DNA of 42,709 nucleotides from Thermoguttaceae bacterium (GCA_025062105.1 JANXAQ010000073.1:1-42709), one strand, 5' to 3'. Numbered from the stretch's first letter, positions 26,133-34,893 are shown. The notes: generated by a model not told the origin, from the sequence alone. Translations and numbers: made by a program.

Positions 26133-26423
26133 GGGTGTGGCTGAAATTTTGTGGCCAACTGGGCAACATAGGGAATATAGACAAAATAGGCTTCGGCCAC
26201 CTGCAAACTAACTTTGCACACCACCTACCTATAGGAGAAACCCTTTTACTCCCCCTTTTCCTTCCGACCTATAGGGAGCTAAACTCCTTCGACCGACTCC
26301 TAGCCCCTATAGTATGGGCCTCTTGATCTGTGGGGGAGCTCCCAGGGGGATGCTTCCATGGGGCAGAGGCCGATCTATCTTCACCAAATCCCCTAAACTG
26401 ATCCCAAAAAATCAGCCGCCCCC
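26133..26423 (+). mobile_element. Family F MITE-like element with perfect 9 bp duplication
   Basis: The 291 bp element has ends GGGTGTGGCTGA and TCAGCCGCCCCC. It is flanked by exact TGAGCATGA copies at 26124-26132 and 26424-26432. It landed directly next to the right end of the family C element. No coding capacity is seen. Confidence 0.85.
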
Positions 26424-26515
26424 TGAGCATGACAGATTGCTTCCTTTCAGTAGAATAATACTAATTTATAATTGAAGTCCGCGATAGGGAAGGAACTGCC
26501 TAGAAAGGCGAAATA

Positions 26516-27883
26516 GTGGATATATGGTCATTAATCATGGAACTCCCTCTCGCAATTCGCCTGGGGGGATGTTTCTTAGTGGGACTGGCGGCAGGCAGTT
26601 TGGCCAATTGGGCCATCTACCGGTGGGCTTGGAATAGCCGCCCCATCAGCCCCTGGTCCGATTTGCCGGAACCGACCCTACCCCGGCGATGGACTGATCG
26701 GATTCCGGTGCTCGGATGGATTGGGCTACGGCGGGAAAGCAAGCTTTGGGGCCCAGGGTTTTGGATTCGTCCAATGGTGCTGGAACTTCTTGCTGGAGGA
26801 GGGCTGGCTTGGCTGTATTGGTGGGAGGTATGCGGCACCCGCCTGCTACCGCCCAGTGAGTCTGGTCCTGCTGCCTGTCCACAACTGCTTCACATGCAGT
26901 TTTTGGCCCATGCTCTGCTTTGTTGGTTGATGCTGGTAGCTTCGATGATCGACCTGGACGAACGGCTCATTCCAGATACGATCACCGTGCCGGGTACCTT
27001 ATTAGGGCTACTGTTGGCCGTGGGTTATCCGGCTGTATTCCCCAGGGTGGTAGATATCCAACTGGTAGAGTCGGCAGAGGCGTCTTTTGGGCGAGGCGAT
27101 ATCCGTTGGCATCCGGGGCCGTTGCAACTGAGTTCTCCGTATTGGGCAGGTCAGTGGCCGGGGTGGCTTCGGCCTTACCCCCAACTGGGGGGATTGGGCG
27201 TGGCCTTCACTTGCTGGTGGTTGTGGTGTGTGGGGCTGATGCCTCGGACTTGGTACACCCGGCATGGGATCTGGCGGGCGATCGTCTTATGCTGGGCCAG
27301 GCTTTGGCGCCACCCGGCCACCTATCGGATTCTGGTCGTGGGGGCAGCCGGCAGTTTAGCCATTGGGACCGTTTGGTTCTGGGCCGGCCAAGGACCTTGG
27401 CTCGATCAGCCCGAGGGTGCCCAGCCCACCAGCCCTGCCTTCCGGTGGGTCAGCCTACTTTCTTCCTTGGTAGGCCTGGCCGGAGCCGGACTGCTCGTCT
27501 GGTTGGTCCGGATCATCGCTACCAATGTGCTGCGAAAAGAGGCCATGGGCTTCGGCGATGTCACGTTGCTGGCGATGATTGGCGCTTTTTTAGGCTGGCA
27601 GCCGTGCTTAATCATCTTTCTACTGGCGCCGTTTTTTGGCCTAATTTTCGGCCTATTTCGGTTTCTTCTACATAGTGAACAAGAAATCCCCTATGGGCCG
27701 TTCCTCTGCTTGGCTACCTTGCTGGTGTTAATCCATTGGCAGAGCGTATGGACCAAGGCACAAAGCTATTTTCTGTTAGGCTGGTGGATCCCGACTATTG
27801 TGGCCCTCTGCTTGGCCCTGCTGGCAGGAATGCTGATGTTGATTCAGAAAGGTAAACAGCTTCTCTTGGGCCGACCCAGGTAG
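26516..27883 (+). CDS. Prepilin peptidase (A24 family), Cys-less with a large insert
   Basis: This 455-residue polytopic membrane aspartic protease should cleave prepilin leaders such as that of the DUF1559 protein. The first catalytic motif is MIDLDERLIPD (about residues 144-154) and the second is GFGD at 345-348, followed by LLAMIGAFLGW and IPYGPFLCLA. The N-terminal methylase-like region keeps SLANWAIYRW and a degraded SHLPWxxNIPxLGWLxLRGRxxxC-like stretch (RRWTDRIPVLGWIGLRRESK), but without the zinc Cys pairs. About 190 residues separate the two Asp motifs, far more than in typical PilD-type enzymes; the insert includes extra hydrophobic segments. The start is GTG 26516, preceded by AAAGG. 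The next upstream gene ends 1.4 kb away, so it is transcribed alone. Confidence 0.88.
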   Translation: MDIWSLIMELPLAIRLGGCFLVGLAAGSLANWAIYRWAWNSRPISPWSDLPEPTLPRRWTDRIPVLGWIGLRRESKLWGPGFWIRPMVLELLAGGGLAWLYWWEVCGTRLLPPSESGPAACPQLLHMQFLAHALLCWLMLVASMIDLDERLIPDTITVPGTLLGLLLAVGYPAVFPRVVDIQLVESAEASFGRGDIRWHPGPLQLSSPYWAGQWPGWLRPYPQLGGLGVAFTCWWLWCVGLMPRTWYTRHGIWRAIVLCWARLWRHPATYRILVVGAAGSLAIGTVWFWAGQGPWLDQPEGAQPTSPAFRWVSLLSSLVGLAGAGLLVWLVRIIATNVLRKEAMGFGDVTLLAMIGAFLGWQPCLIIFLLAPFFGLIFGLFRFLLHSEQEIPYGPFLCLATLLVLIHWQSVWTKAQSYFLLGWWIPTIVALCLALLAGMLMLIQKGKQLLLGRPR

Positions 27884-28115
27884 TCTGGCTACTGCACAAA
27901 GTCCTCCTCCTGTGGGGAGCCATCGGTATCTATACCGGGTTCTCCGTCCCCAATATGAAATTTCCTATGGCGGGATCAGCCCAACATAAGGGTTCTGGAA
28001 AGATATTCGTAGATACCAATGGTCGGCAGCTGGGAGAGAGGAAAAAAGCGGCCTTTCCATTCGACAGACTTATTTCTACGGCGGAGGAAGAGGAGGGAGT
28101 TCCTCCAGATGAAAT

Positions 28116-29375
28116 CTACGGAGCTTCTTTGGTTTCTGGCAGCTCAGAGGCGGGCAGCTGCCCAGGAGTGCCAGTTTGCCGGATTTCCCAACCCCCACCT
28201 AATGCCCGAAACACACTGATGAGCGATTGGGCGATCTCACCCTGGGCTTGTGCGGCTACGTCCTGGAGGTTGACCAGATTTTGTTCGATTAAGGCGTATC
28301 GGTTGAAGTCGGCGGCACCGGCTTTATATTGTTCGATGGCGATTTGGACGGCTTTTCGGGCCGCTTGGGTAGCTTCCTCCAGCAGTTTGGCCCGTCGCTG
28401 GGCGCGGAGAAACCGCACCAACGCATCTTCCACTTCTTTGAGCGCTTGCAGGACCGTGTTTTGATAGGCCACTACTAGTTCTCGGAATCGCACGTCTTGG
28501 TACCAGATATTGTTGGTAATCCGTCCATAGTGTAATAAATTCCATTGAAACGAGGGTCCCACACTTCCCCGGAATGCCGTGCTTCGGAAAAGATCGGGAA
28601 AATCCTTGGCTGCATAGCCAAAATTGCCGCTGATGAAAAATGCCGGATACAGTTCGGCTTCGGCGATGCCGATTTGTTCGGCCTGAGCGGCGGCCAGGCG
28701 TTCGGCCCGGCGCACATCGGGACGCCGGCGCAAAAGATCGGCCGGTATGCCTAGGACCACTTCTGGCGGCGCCGTCGGAATAGGCCCGTCGGCCAACATA
28801 GCCGACAGATCCCTCGGCGTCATGCCTAAAAGCAGACAAAGGTTATTTTGTGCCTAGCGGAGCGTAATTTCTAACTGTGGAATGGCCGCCTCGCTTTGCC
28901 GCAGCGTGGTCAACGCTTGATCTAAGTCTAATTCGGTTTGTTTAAAACCGGCTTTGAGCCGCTCCTCGACAAACTGGTAAATGCCCTGCTGCAACTCCAC
29001 ATTGGCCTGAAGCAATTTGATCCGCTCCTGGGTGGTGCGCACAGTAACATAATTGGCTGCTACGTCGGCCAGGAGGGTAACCAGGACTTCATCATAAGCT
29101 AGGACCGAGGCGTCCAAATTGGCATCGGCGGCAGCCACCGCCCGACGGAACCGGCCCCAAAAGTCCAGCTCCCAGGAAAGGCTAAAGCCGAAATTCCAGG
29201 AATCGGAAAATTGACCTGGTACATGGCTTCCCGGCTTCACCGCCGCCCCGCTTCGAGTATAACTGCCGATAACATCCTGCCGCTGTGGAAATAATTCTCC
29301 GGCGGTAATAGCCCGGGCTGCACGGGCCTGCAAAATTCGGTACCCTGCCTCCCGTAAGGTCTCGCTGTGATACAT
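28116..29375 (-). pseudogene. NodT/TolC-type outer-membrane efflux gene, broken
   Basis: Two frames on one reading frame encode the core of a NodT-family outer-membrane efflux protein. The first (29375-28854) covers NFGFSLSWELDFWGRFRRAV and the first helical hairpin. The second (28823-28116) has the family signature LRRRPDVRRAERLAAAQAEQ. They are separated by a single in-frame TAG at 28854-28856. The codons after it read AQNNLCLLLGMTPRDL, as expected in the intact protein, so a Gln codon (CAG or CAA to TAG) is the simplest origin. The signal peptide and the first ~80-100 residues are also missing; an in-frame TAA lies five codons before the first ATG. No inner-membrane or adaptor gene is adjacent. 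It is probably a decaying pseudogene. Confidence 0.8.
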
Positions 29376-29747
29376 ATCTTTGGGATGGATTTACCCTCAC
29401 AGCAGCAGCAAACGATTGCCCCAATCCGGGGGATAAATCAACCTTTCAAAACAAGCCAAAGGTTACTTTGGATACATTGCACAATTTGGGAAAAATCATT
29501 TAGAAAATCAGCAGATCTTTAGTTTCAGAAAAAGGTTTATCTATATTTTTTATTTGATCCATTCTGTGTTGTTCAACGAGTTTTCCTGCTTTGCCTAAAG
29601 TGATGTCCGAGCGTCTAAACTCTAGCTTGTGTATAACAGCGAGAGATCCTGGTAGAAGGCAGGAAATCCAACATCTCTTTGGAATGATGCAAGGGTTTCT
29701 GTCTCCACTAAAATTGCTTAACCGCTAAAATTGCTTAACCGCTAAAA
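29376..29747. other. Intergenic region with a partial family G element
   Basis: CATTCTGTGTTGTTCAACGAG (about 29572) and TGTGTATAACAGCGAG (29630-29645) are the reversed left end of family G. The rest of this 372-base gap is AT-rich and unassigned. At its edge begins a 17 bp tandem repeat. rplR, the usual next gene after rplF, is absent. Confidence 0.5.
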
Positions 29748-29758
29748 TTACTTAACCG
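29708..29758 (-). repeat. Triplicated 17 bp tandem repeat at the rplF stop
   Basis: CTAAAATTGCTTAACCG occurs three times head to tail (29708-29724, 29725-29741, 29742-29758), the third with one change. The third copy contains the rplF stop codon (TAA in CTTAACCG read on the - strand). The array therefore looks like slippage duplication of the gene's last codons into the 3' region. Confidence 0.85.
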
Positions 29759-30299
29759 CTGCTTTGCCTTCCTTGCGACGGATTTGTTCTCCCTCGTAGC
29801 GAATCCCTTTGCCTTTGTAGGGTTCTGGTTTTCGTTTGGCCCGGACTTGGGCGGCAAATTGACCGACTAATTGCTTATCAATACCTCGGATGACAATATG
29901 TTGCTGATCTGGGCAGGTAACTTGCAAGCCGGGAGGAATAGGCACTTGTAATTCATTGGCAAAGCCGACTCGCAGTTGCAAGAGATTCTTTTGCTTATCT
30001 ATGGCGGCCAAGTAACCGACGCCGACAATCTCCAACCGCTTTTCGTACCCTTGGGTCACGCCGACAATCATATTTTGGATCAAAGCCCGAGTCAGTCCGT
30101 GGAGGGCCTTGGCCTGTCGAGTTTCAACGGCCCGGCGGACCTTGATCTGGCGGCTAGCCGAATCATATTCCACCACCACTTCCGGTCGATATTGCCATTG
30201 GAGTTTCCCCAATGGCCCTTCGACGCTGATAGTACGATCGGCGATAGCCACTTTTACGTTTTCAGGTACAGAGACCGGTTTTTTTCCGATCCGGGACAT
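29748..30299 (-). CDS. rplF: 50S ribosomal protein L6 (uL6)
   Basis: This 183-residue protein begins MSRIGKKPVSVPENVKVAI, the uL6 start, so I place the start at ATG 30299; the frame extends seven codons upstream to 30320. The two L6 repeats are visible, ending with the conserved CPDQQHIVIRGIDKQLVGQF and RKPEPYKGKGIRYEGEQI near the C-terminus. The gene starts 24 bases after rpsH, as in the spc operon, but the genes normally following it (rplR, rpsE, rpmD, rplO, secY) are not here. The cluster ends at this gene in the window. Confidence 0.96.
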   Translation of the reverse strand: MSRIGKKPVSVPENVKVAIADRTISVEGPLGKLQWQYRPEVVVEYDSASRQIKVRRAVETRQAKALHGLTRALIQNMIVGVTQGYEKRLEIVGVGYLAAIDKQKNLLQLRVGFANELQVPIPPGLQVTCPDQQHIVIRGIDKQLVGQFAAQVRAKRKPEPYKGKGIRYEGEQIRRKEGKAAVK

Positions 30300-30323
30300 G
30301 GTTTCGTCTCTTTGGAACAAGGG

Positions 30324-30716
30324 TTACCAGACTTCACAAAGCACTTCGCCGCCCAGGCGCCGCTGGCGAGCTTCACGGTCGCTGATAATACCCCGGCTCG
30401 TACTAAGGATCCAAATGCCCAAACCGTTGAGCACCGGTTTGAGCTTAGAGACCGAGGTATAGATCCGACGACCTGGTTTGCTAATCCGGCGGATATGACG
30501 GATGACCCGTTCGCCATTAGGTCCATATTTCAAATATATCCGGAGTAACCGGACGGGTTTGGCATCCAGTTCTTCCCAATCCCAGATGTACCCTTCGCGT
30601 TTAAGGACCTCGGCTACTCCGCGTTTAAGGTTCGAGGTAGGGATATCCACAAAGGGATGTTCCACCCGCACCGCATTGCGGATCCGGGTCAACATGTCAG
30701 CAATTGGATCGGTCAT
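30324..30716 (-). CDS. rpsH: 30S ribosomal protein S8 (uS8)
   Basis: This 130-residue protein has the start MTDPIADMLTRIRNAV and the C-terminal motif GLGIWILSTSRGIISDREAR that binds helix 21 of 16S rRNA. I choose ATG 30716; an adjacent ATG at 30719 gives one extra Met, and the frame is open to 30758. It lies between rpsN (about 80 bases upstream) and rplF (24 bases downstream), the canonical spc order. Confidence 0.96.
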   Translation of the reverse strand: MTDPIADMLTRIRNAVRVEHPFVDIPTSNLKRGVAEVLKREGYIWDWEELDAKPVRLLRIYLKYGPNGERVIRHIRRISKPGRRIYTSVSKLKPVLNGLGIWILSTSRGIISDREARQRRLGGEVLCEVW

Positions 30717-30796
30717 CATCGCTATATGCCTGCCTCCCAAACGTCCTCCATAGTCCAACTGGACCTGGTACCGGCCCTCCGGCGCCGGTCAGGCTC

Positions 30797-30982
30797 TTAC
30801 CAACTGGCCTTTCGGACCCCTGGAATCATTCCCTGATCCGCTAAATTCCGGAAACAGATCCGACAGATACCAAATTTCCGGTAATATCCTCGGGGCCGTC
30901 CACACAATCGGCACCGATTCCGATGCCGAGTGGAAAACTTTTGCGGCTTCATTGCTTTGACGATCTTCGCTTTCGATGCCAT
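30797..30982 (-). CDS. rpsN: 30S ribosomal protein S14, zinc-binding type (uS14)
   Basis: This 61-residue short S14 keeps both zinc pairs: Cys24/Cys27 in CRLC and Cys40/Cys43 in CRIC. It has the [11 protein letters not shown] linker and the conserved C-terminal [11 protein letters not shown]. This is the zinc (C+) form, not the longer Cys-free form. It heads a rpsN-rpsH-rplF block that is separated from rplE by a 967-base spacer. A run of three short direct repeats lies just upstream. Confidence 0.97.
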   Translation of the reverse strand: MASKAKIVKAMKPQKFSTRHRNRCRLCGRPRGYYRKFGICRICFRNLADQGMIPGVRKASW

Positions 30983-31063
30983 ATCAGTGCGACCCTCCCA
31001 GGGCGCTAACCAGCTACGCCTGCAGGCCCGTTACGTAACCTGCCGATCGTTACTTACTTGTAC

Positions 31064-31117
31064 CATTGCCAACCCAGGAACCCTTGCCAACCTAGGAACC
31101 ATTGCCAACCCAGGAAA
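31064..31117. repeat. Three short direct repeats upstream of rpsN
   Basis: The 18-19 bp unit TTGCCAACCCAGGAACC occurs three times with small changes, ending in a GGAAAAAAC variant. It lies about 80 bases upstream of the rpsN start, in its leader or promoter region. Confidence 0.75.
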
Positions 31118-31159
31118 AAACGCCGCTACCCTCCGAGCCAAAGACCGGAATTGCTAAAG

Positions 31160-31345
31160 GGAACCTCTGGATCATTCGCAGGAGATATGTAATACCACGG
31201 TTCCATCCGCCCCTGACCCAATATATCGGGTCGCTAGCACTGCTAGCAACCTACATATAGTAAGTATTAGGTATTGGAGAGGTAGAGCTAAAACCTACCG
31301 ATTTTCATAATGTCCCCTATATGTTCAGGATTATATATAGGTTCC
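31160..31345 (-). mobile_element. Family D MITE-like element
   Basis: The left end is GGAACCTCTGGATCATTCGC and the right end ATTATATATAGGTTCC. CTGACCCAATATATCGGGTC, GCTAGCACTGCTAGCAACC and CCTATATGTTCAGG match other reverse-oriented D copies. Confidence 0.7.
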
Positions 31346-31949
31346 GAAACTAATATCGGACCTTTCACCCCGAAGGCGGGGACAGAACAGGCAAATATCC
31401 CGACCTGTCCGCCTGTCTTCTGCTTTGCCCTAGGGCTCTGGGTGGTGGTCCTTCACCTCCCCCTTTGGCCACGGGAGAGGAAGAATAAAGGCCATCCGAG
31501 TCAGCTGAAATGTTACCTTTTTGGTAATATTTCGCTGGGCAAAACCCCAACTACGGCCCCCTCTACCAATGGGCCGAGTGGAATATACCATAGGGCTCTC
31601 TTGCCCATGTCCTAACAGGCTGCAACCTCTGCTACCCGAAGGTACAATTCCCTGCCCAGCCCAACGCCCCGGCACGGCAGGGATTCCATCCACCGCCAAT
31701 GGGGTAACAAAGGCATCTTGCCCATCTTCGGGCTGCAAGTTCCTGGCACACCGGATGGGGCCAGTTCTCTTGGCCCACCCGAAGCCTTAGAGGGCCTTCC
31801 TTAAGCCCTGCAGGATGGTACCATGCGCATCTTACCCATGCCCTCAGGGGCGGTACTCCCGCCCTACTGGTAGATTTATTCCCCCGGTCCAGGTAGGCAA
31901 TCGAGGGACCATCCCTCTGAGCAAAATCTCATCTGATTCGGTGGAAGTG

Positions 31950-32558
31950 TTACCCTTTTTTCTTCTTTTTTAGGGCAGTAGCGGCTTTAGGTCCCACTGC
32001 CTCCATGCCTCGAAATGGCAATCCCAATCCCCGAAGCAATTCTCGAGCTTCGTCGTCGTTGCGGGCGGTAGTGCAAATAGTAACGTTCATCCCTTGGGTG
32101 CGGGTATATCGGTCGGGATTCAGTTCCGGGAAGACCCATTGTTCGGAAAGTCCCAGGCTGTAGTTGCCATGCCCATCGAAGGCCTTCGGATTCAGACCGC
32201 GAAAGTCTCGTACCCGTGGCAAGGCGATGGAGATCAGCCGATCTAGAAATTCATACATCCGTCGGCCCCGTAAGGTGACTTTGCATCCGATGGCCATCCC
32301 TTTACGGACTCGGAAACCAGCTACGGATTTACGTGCTCTGGTCATGATGGGCTTTTGGCCGGTAATATACATCAGGGCATCCATTGCCTCTTCTAAATGT
32401 TTCTTTTCGCTGGTGGCGCTGCCGACCCCCATATTGACAACAATCTTCTGGAGTCGGGGCAAACTCAGCGGATTGGTCCGGCCCAAGCGCTGAGCGAGCA
32501 TGGGGAGGACTTCTTTGCGGTATCGTTCTAGGAGTCTAGGGAGGGGTTGATCGGCCAT
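31950..32558 (-). CDS. rplE: 50S ribosomal protein L5 (uL5)
   Basis: This 202-residue protein contacts 5S rRNA in the central protuberance. The core blocks LQKIVVNMGVGSA, GQKPIMTRARKSVAGFRVR, LRGRRMYEFLDRLISIALPR, GNYSLGLSEQWVFPELN and QGMNVTICTTARNDDEARELL are all present. The protein is about 20 residues longer than usual, with a short N-terminal extension and a Lys-rich tail (LKKKKKG). GGAGG lies 11 bases before the ATG at 32558. It starts 6 bases after rplX, so rplN-rplX-rplE form one tight block. Confidence 0.96.
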   Translation of the reverse strand: MADQPLPRLLERYRKEVLPMLAQRLGRTNPLSLPRLQKIVVNMGVGSATSEKKHLEEAMDALMYITGQKPIMTRARKSVAGFRVRKGMAIGCKVTLRGRRMYEFLDRLISIALPRVRDFRGLNPKAFDGHGNYSLGLSEQWVFPELNPDRYTRTQGMNVTICTTARNDDEARELLRGLGLPFRGMEAVGPKAATALKKKKKG

Positions 32559-32564
32559 GGTGGT

Positions 32565-32930
32565 TTATGCCTCCGAAGCAGCGGACGTTTTGGTCGGCTT
32601 GGCCCGAGGCGCACCGATAAGGCCTAGACTAGCCCCGCATTTTTTACAGAAGCGTTCTTTGCTCCCATCAGGCAACCAACGGGCACCCAACCGAGTAGGC
32701 TTGTCACATTTGGTGCAGACAATCATCACCTTAGAGGCCCATAAGGGCATCTCCTTGGTCAAGATACCGCCTTGGGGGGTTTTGCGGGTACGCCGCATGT
32801 GCTTTTTGACCTGATTGACCCCTTCGACAAGAATTTTACCTGTCTTTCGATCCACTCGAAGGATCTTCCCCCGAAGGCCCTTATCGTCGCCGGAAATCAC
32901 CTCCACCCAATCACCCGTTCTCAGACGCAT
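32565..32930 (-). CDS. rplX: 50S ribosomal protein L24 (uL24) with C-terminal Cys pairs
   Basis: This 121-residue protein starts with the KOW domain (GDWVEVISGDDKGLRGKILRV). It carries a zinc-ribbon-like C-terminal region with Cys72/Cys75 (CTKC) and Cys95/Cys98 (CKKC). A short Ala/Lys-rich tail follows. It is slightly longer than the usual 100-110 residues. Its ATG overlaps the rplN stop by one base (TGATG), so translation of the two is likely coupled. Confidence 0.95.
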   Translation of the reverse strand: MRLRTGDWVEVISGDDKGLRGKILRVDRKTGKILVEGVNQVKKHMRRTRKTPQGGILTKEMPLWASKVMIVCTKCDKPTRLGARWLPDGSKERFCKKCGASLGLIGAPRAKPTKTSAASEA

Positions 32931-33298
32931 CAGACCACCTCGCTGGCAAGACTGACAATTTTCATGAAGGCTTTTTCTCGTAGTTCCCGAGCTACCGCTC
33001 CGAAGATTCGAGTCCCTTTCGGGTTCCCTTCGTTGTCGATGATGACCGCCGCATTGCTATCGAAACGGACATAGGAGCCGTCTTCCCGCCGGGTCGGCTT
33101 CTTGCAGCGGACTATCACCGCCCGGACGATCGACCCCTTTTTAAAATCACTGGTTGGCAGAACACTCTTGATGCTACAGACCACAATATCGCCCAGGCCA
33201 GCGTATCGCCGGCGGGAACCGCCCAAAACCTTAATACACATCAATTCCTTCGCTCCGGTATTATCCGCTACATTCAAGCGGGTTTGCATTTGGATCAT
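32930..33298 (-). CDS. rplN: 50S ribosomal protein L14 (uL14)
   Basis: This 122-residue protein has the full uL14 pattern: [61 protein letters not shown] and the C-terminal [20 protein letters not shown]. The length is the family standard. The stop overlaps the rplX start by one base. The gene follows a 1.16 kb spacer rather than sitting directly after rpsQ. Confidence 0.97.
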   Translation of the reverse strand: MIQMQTRLNVADNTGAKELMCIKVLGGSRRRYAGLGDIVVCSIKSVLPTSDFKKGSIVRAVIVRCKKPTRREDGSYVRFDSNAAVIIDNEGNPKGTRIFGAVARELREKAFMKIVSLASEVV

Positions 33299-33403
33299 GG
33301 CTGCATCCTCACAGACTTCTTCTTCCTGTCAATTATTTAGCTCGATGACGTGCTCTATTATTTTATTTTTATGAAACCTATCATAATTTGGGCAGATATT
33401 TTT

Positions 33404-33592
33404 GGAACCTCTGCAAAATCCTAAACATCCAGTGAACTTTATGAACTTTTGATTCTTTAGCCATTCCGTTGTCCTGCCAGGACATCTACTATCTGTTGGG
33501 TGCTAGCAATCCTAGTGCCACTATATGTTGTGTTAGAGGGAGGCCAGCCAAAACGGTATAAAAATATCCCCTTTGAATTATGCAGCGGTTCC
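33404..33592 (+). mobile_element. Family D MITE-like element, near-identical to 42489-42677
   Basis: The 189 bp element has ends GGAACCTCTGCAAAATCC and AATTATGCAGCGGTTCC. It differs from the copy at 42489-42677 at only about ten positions by eye, with no length change. It carries the TGCTAGCAATCCTAG palindrome and GGTATAAAAATATCCC. Confidence 0.8.
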
Positions 33593-33840
33593 TTTTATAC
33601 CATTTTGGTGCCCCTCGCCTCTGACCCAACTTATTGGATTGCTAGCATAGCTAGCACCCGACCTATGGTAGGTGTTTGAATCACAATAAGGCTCTGTTGA
33701 AAGGCTGCCCGCAGTCTGGGGAAGTTTTGCCCATACTGGTCGGTGTTGCCTCAGTTTTGGTGGGTTTAGGCCCCCCACCGGAAACGGTTTCAACAGCCCC
33801 TGACACTGACCAAAGCCTACCGAATCAAAAATCAAGTATT
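33593..33840 (-). repeat. Family D element split by a family C insertion
   Basis: TTTTATACCATTTTGGTGCC, CTGACCCAACTTATTGG and GCTAGCATAGCTAGCACCCG begin a reverse-oriented D copy. It resumes after the C element with AAAGCCTACCGAATCAAAA. It abuts the D copy ending at 33592. Confidence 0.65.
33690..33800 (+). mobile_element. Family C MITE-like element, copy 2
   Basis: The 111 bp element starts GGCTCTGTTGAAAGG and ends GGTTTCAACAGCCCC; the right terminus is mutated. It interrupts a family D element, so it is the younger insertion. Confidence 0.8.
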
Positions 33841-33962
33841 ACTATTCCTGCTTCCCGGCCTCTAAAGGAGGTCAGTAGCGGCAGGAAGCAAACAACCAAA
33901 ACTTTTGGCCTCCCGGTAGTGTGACTTATTCTTATGCATAAATTAGATCAACTGCTGGGATA

Positions 33963-34100
33963 TTAGTTTAGGCAAATCCTAAAAGCTCGTTGAACAACAC
34001 GGAACGGATAAAATAGGCAATATACAAAATAGTTCCTAAACCAAACCCTTTCCGATTCTCAAAAATACTGCAATTTCTCCAAAATTAACCGTTAGCTTCT
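33963..34100 (+). repeat. Family G element, partial
   Basis: GGCAAATCCTAAAAGCTCG followed by TTGAACAACACGGAACGGAT, then TGCAATTTCTCCAAAATTAAC, match the G copy at 21727-22022. Neither terminal repeat is clear. Confidence 0.55.
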
Positions 34101-34458
34101 TTTGAAAAGGGCATCACTCCCATATGTGGGGAAATCGTTCTCGCCCATTAGGATGACAAAGCCATCCCAAAGACGTGCCATACCACCGAGCCCACTATAG
34201 GGCTTTGCTTGCCGGTTTCTATCATGCAACGGACAGCCGAATTCCATCAGTCGGTTGAACTATTAGGTTGACTGCTCCTGTTAGATGGATCTCCGGAAGG
34301 TTATCTTGGATTGGCCTCCGAATTGGTAGGGGCTGATTGGTTCTGGGGGAATATCGGCCTGTTTGGCTTACGTAAACCTTACAATTTGTTTTGTTGGTAG
34401 TCTGGGACTGAGTTTTATCCCCGGCCAAATACGTGTCGGTCTTGGGCTTGTGCAACCC

Positions 34459-34893
34459 TTAAGATTGGCCCTGGCGGCCGGGAGCCGAAGGGGTCTCGGG
34501 TTGGTTGGGCTGCGGACCATCTGCCGGGGATTCTTGTTGCCGGGCTGCTTGGACTTCAGCAGGTGGGCTGACAGGCCGTTGGGTAATAGCCTGCTCCTGC
34601 TCTTGGACCACCTGTTCGTAGCGGGCCGCCTCCTGAATGGCTTCCCGCTGCTGGCTAGTCCGAACAATTCGCACCAGCTTCCAACGTTTCAGCCGGGAAA
34701 GTGGCCGAGATTCAATAATCTCCACCCAGTCGCCCACATGAGACTGATTGTTCTCGTCGTGCACATAGCAGATGGTTCGCCGACGCATATATTTGCCGTA
34801 TTTCGGGTGGGGCACCAGACGCGGTATCTCCACCCGTCGGGTCTTATTCATCTTGTCCGACGTTACAATCCCAATAGCAACTTTTTTCGGCAT
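34459..34893 (-). CDS. rpsQ: 30S ribosomal protein S17 (uS17) with long C-terminal tail
   Basis: The first ~80 residues are a normal uS17 OB fold: [59 protein letters not shown] ~60-residue extension rich in Gln, Pro, Glu and Ala follows (about 84-144), ending [14 protein letters not shown], so the protein is 144 residues instead of the usual 80-90. The tail is likely disordered. GAGGGG precedes the ATG at 34893. It lies 35 bases after rpmC. Confidence 0.95.
   Translation of the reverse strand: MPKKVAIGIVTSDKMNKTRRVEIPRLVPHPKYGKYMRRRTICYVHDENNQSHVGDWVEIIESRPLSRLKRWKLVRIVRTSQQREAIQEAARYEQVVQEQEQAITQRPVSPPAEVQAARQQESPADGPQPNQPETPSAPGRQGQS

Larger units (their letters stand above)
25118..26515. 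other. Intergenic region: six elements in a row
   Basis: This 1.4 kb gap holds, in order, family D (25251-25444), A reversed (25531-25687), A (25693-25852), B (25852-26010), C (26013-26123) and F (26133-26423). Neighbouring elements are separated by only a few bases, apart from ~85 bases after D. The promoter of the prepilin peptidase gene must lie within or after them. Confidence 0.65.
30983..31949. other. Spacer between rplE and rpsN in the ribosomal cluster
   Basis: This 967-base spacer interrupts the normal rplE-rpsN junction, which is a few dozen bases in most bacteria. It contains three short direct repeats (about 31064-31117), a family D element (31160-31345), and ~600 bases of GC-rich sequence in which I recognise no gene. 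AGCTGAAATGTTACC (about 31503) resembles the ends of the unnamed element at 35321-35598. Confidence 0.7.
33299..34458. other. Spacer between rpsQ and rplN in the ribosomal cluster
   Basis: This 1.16 kb spacer is the largest gap in the cluster. It holds two family D elements (33404-33592 and about 33593-33840), a family C element (33690-33800) inside the second D, and a family G-like segment (about 33963-34100). The last ~260 bases before rpsQ show nothing I can name. Confidence 0.7.

Noticed and set aside
26920..27675. A 251-codon open frame overlapping the prepilin peptidase gene
   Set aside because: It lies within the peptidase gene in another frame, has Arg/Gly-rich, low-similarity content, and the peptidase frame has family motifs.
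31350..31949. Possible gene in the GC-rich part of the rplE-rpsN spacer
   Set aside because: Open frames of up to ~100 codons occur, but none has a ribosome-binding site, family motif or suitable codon use.
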